NCBI RefSeq assembly: GCF_900096895.1
Contig: NZ_FMYO01000001.1
Location: 434,001 to 498,000 of the forward strand
Origin: Acinetobacter kookii
GTDB taxonomy: Bacteria; Pseudomonadota; Gammaproteobacteria; Pseudomonadales; Moraxellaceae
Length of the DNA stretch: 64,000 nucleotides
Direction: 5' to 3'
A program made the position numbers and the translations under genes. Below, piece by piece: positions 63,555-64,000 of the stretch (within the stretch, counting starts at the first letter, position 1; the number at the start of each line of letters is the position of its first letter). The notes beneath the pieces are model-generated. The model did no database searches, was not told the origin of the DNA, and was given only the letters and a program-made list of their open reading frames with translations.

Positions 63555-63664
63555 TACAACATCTCTTAACGGTTAAAAATGACTAATCAGAACATTTGAT
63601 TGAATTGTATAGAAAATTATATATATTTGACGCTCAACATCCATTCAAAAAGTGTGATTTAAAA

Positions 63665-64000
63665 ATGACTAAAAGCATATCATTTCGTGGCTTATTGGGG
63701 TTAGGCATTGCGGCATTATTATCTTCTAGTGTGTTAGCCAATGACGGCTTATCTTTAGAAGAAGCCAATACGATTGTGAAAGAAGACCTTGCTTCAACTC
63801 AGGTGATGGCTGAAGTATGCCCTGCCATTATTGGTAAAAATGCAAAATTTGATCAAAACATTCAGCTGTTGATTCAAGCCTATCTGCAAGACTATTCCGA
63901 TAAATCAATGACTTTCGATAAAATTCAAGCAGATTCAGAATATAAGGCTGTACTGAATGAAGCCCGTCAGGCGGCAAAAGAAACCAGCCAGGATGAGCAA
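63665..64000 (+). CDS. Secreted hypothetical protein (MCR_0457-like), truncated by the window edge
   Basis: The open frame runs off the right edge after 112 codons. A signal peptide is clear (LLGLGIAALLSSSVLA, cleavage before NDGLS). The mature part has VMAEVCPAIIGKNAKF and FDQNIQLLIQAYLQDYS, which resembles the small MCR_0457-type proteins of Moraxellaceae. That assignment is from memory and tentative. It is divergent from surE across 110 bases. Confidence 0.55.
   Translation, partial: MTKSISFRGLLGLGIAALLSSSVLANDGLSLEEANTIVKEDLASTQVMAEVCPAIIGKNAKFDQNIQLLIQAYLQDYSDKSMTFDKIQADSEYKAVLNEARQAAKETSQDEQ

Noticed and set aside
1..64000. CRISPR arrays, insertion sequences with terminal repeats, rRNA genes
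   Set aside because: No regularly spaced repeats, no transposase genes and no rRNA sequence were seen.

Overview
The window reads as chromosomal DNA of an Acinetobacter-like gammaproteobacterium (Moraxellaceae). Supporting marks are the AT-leaning composition, the fused tyrA-aroA gene beside a hisC paralogue and pheA, an isolated type II secretion gspE, a fused Nudix/ThiE-like gene, mrcB followed by an LpoP-like lipoprotein, and family members typical of this genus. Nearly all of it is housekeeping or conserved core sequence. The only clearly accessory stretch is about 36.3-39.4 kb. Layout: 0-13 kb holds a serine hydrolase, the aromatic amino acid cluster pheA-hisC-tyrA/aroA (minus strand), a PfpI/DJ-1 protein, an acyl-CoA dehydrogenase, the dicarboxylate carrier dctA, a YbiB-like protein and nadK. 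13-22 kb holds PBP1b with its probable activator lipoprotein, a Nudix/ThiE fusion, a short Fur-controlled hemP, the ygiW-qseB-qseC stress and signalling cluster and gspE. 22-31 kb holds a MgtC/DUF4010 membrane protein, a lipoprotein, trmO, a ferredoxin-NADP reductase, a metal-efflux/MerR divergent pair, trhP with a YfhL-type ferredoxin, a candidate sigma-54-driven A-rich small RNA, and ahpF. 31-36 kb holds a three-gene TelA operon, a secreted beta-propeller and a small anchored protein. 36.3-39.4 kb is a decayed phage-derived island ending at tRNA-Val(GAC). It contains an eroded integrase, other gene fragments, an intact SPFH-domain gene and a run of short minus-strand units with intrinsic terminators. 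39.4-46 kb holds tRNA-Val, the MoxR-DUF58-transglutaminase operon and a CstA-type transporter with its small partner. 46-52 kb holds divergent efp and epmB, with epmB followed by a PilZ-containing protein and a FimX-like degenerate c-di-GMP receptor, then rpmE. 52-64 kb holds a bile-acid/sodium symporter family protein behind a probable attenuator, gloA, an AmpG-like transporter with a large extracytoplasmic insert, a LonB-type protease, grxD, argD, a LysR regulator, nlpD, surE and the start of a secreted protein. Several themes recur. Cell-envelope work is represented by mrcB/lpoP, ampG, nlpD and the transglutaminase operon. Translation quality is represented by efp/epmB, trhP/yfhL, trmO and rpmE. 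Redox defence is represented by ahpF, grxD, gloA and fpr. The most novel-looking item is the intergenic RNA at about 29.29-29.48 kb. It lies behind a full-consensus -24/-12 promoter, carries four exact AANAANAA motifs spaced by hairpins and ends in a strong terminator. This is the architecture of the CrcZ/CrcY Hfq-sequestering RNAs of Pseudomonas. Second is a duplicated unit in the phage island in which a terminator lies immediately upstream of a 38-residue CxxC protein gene.
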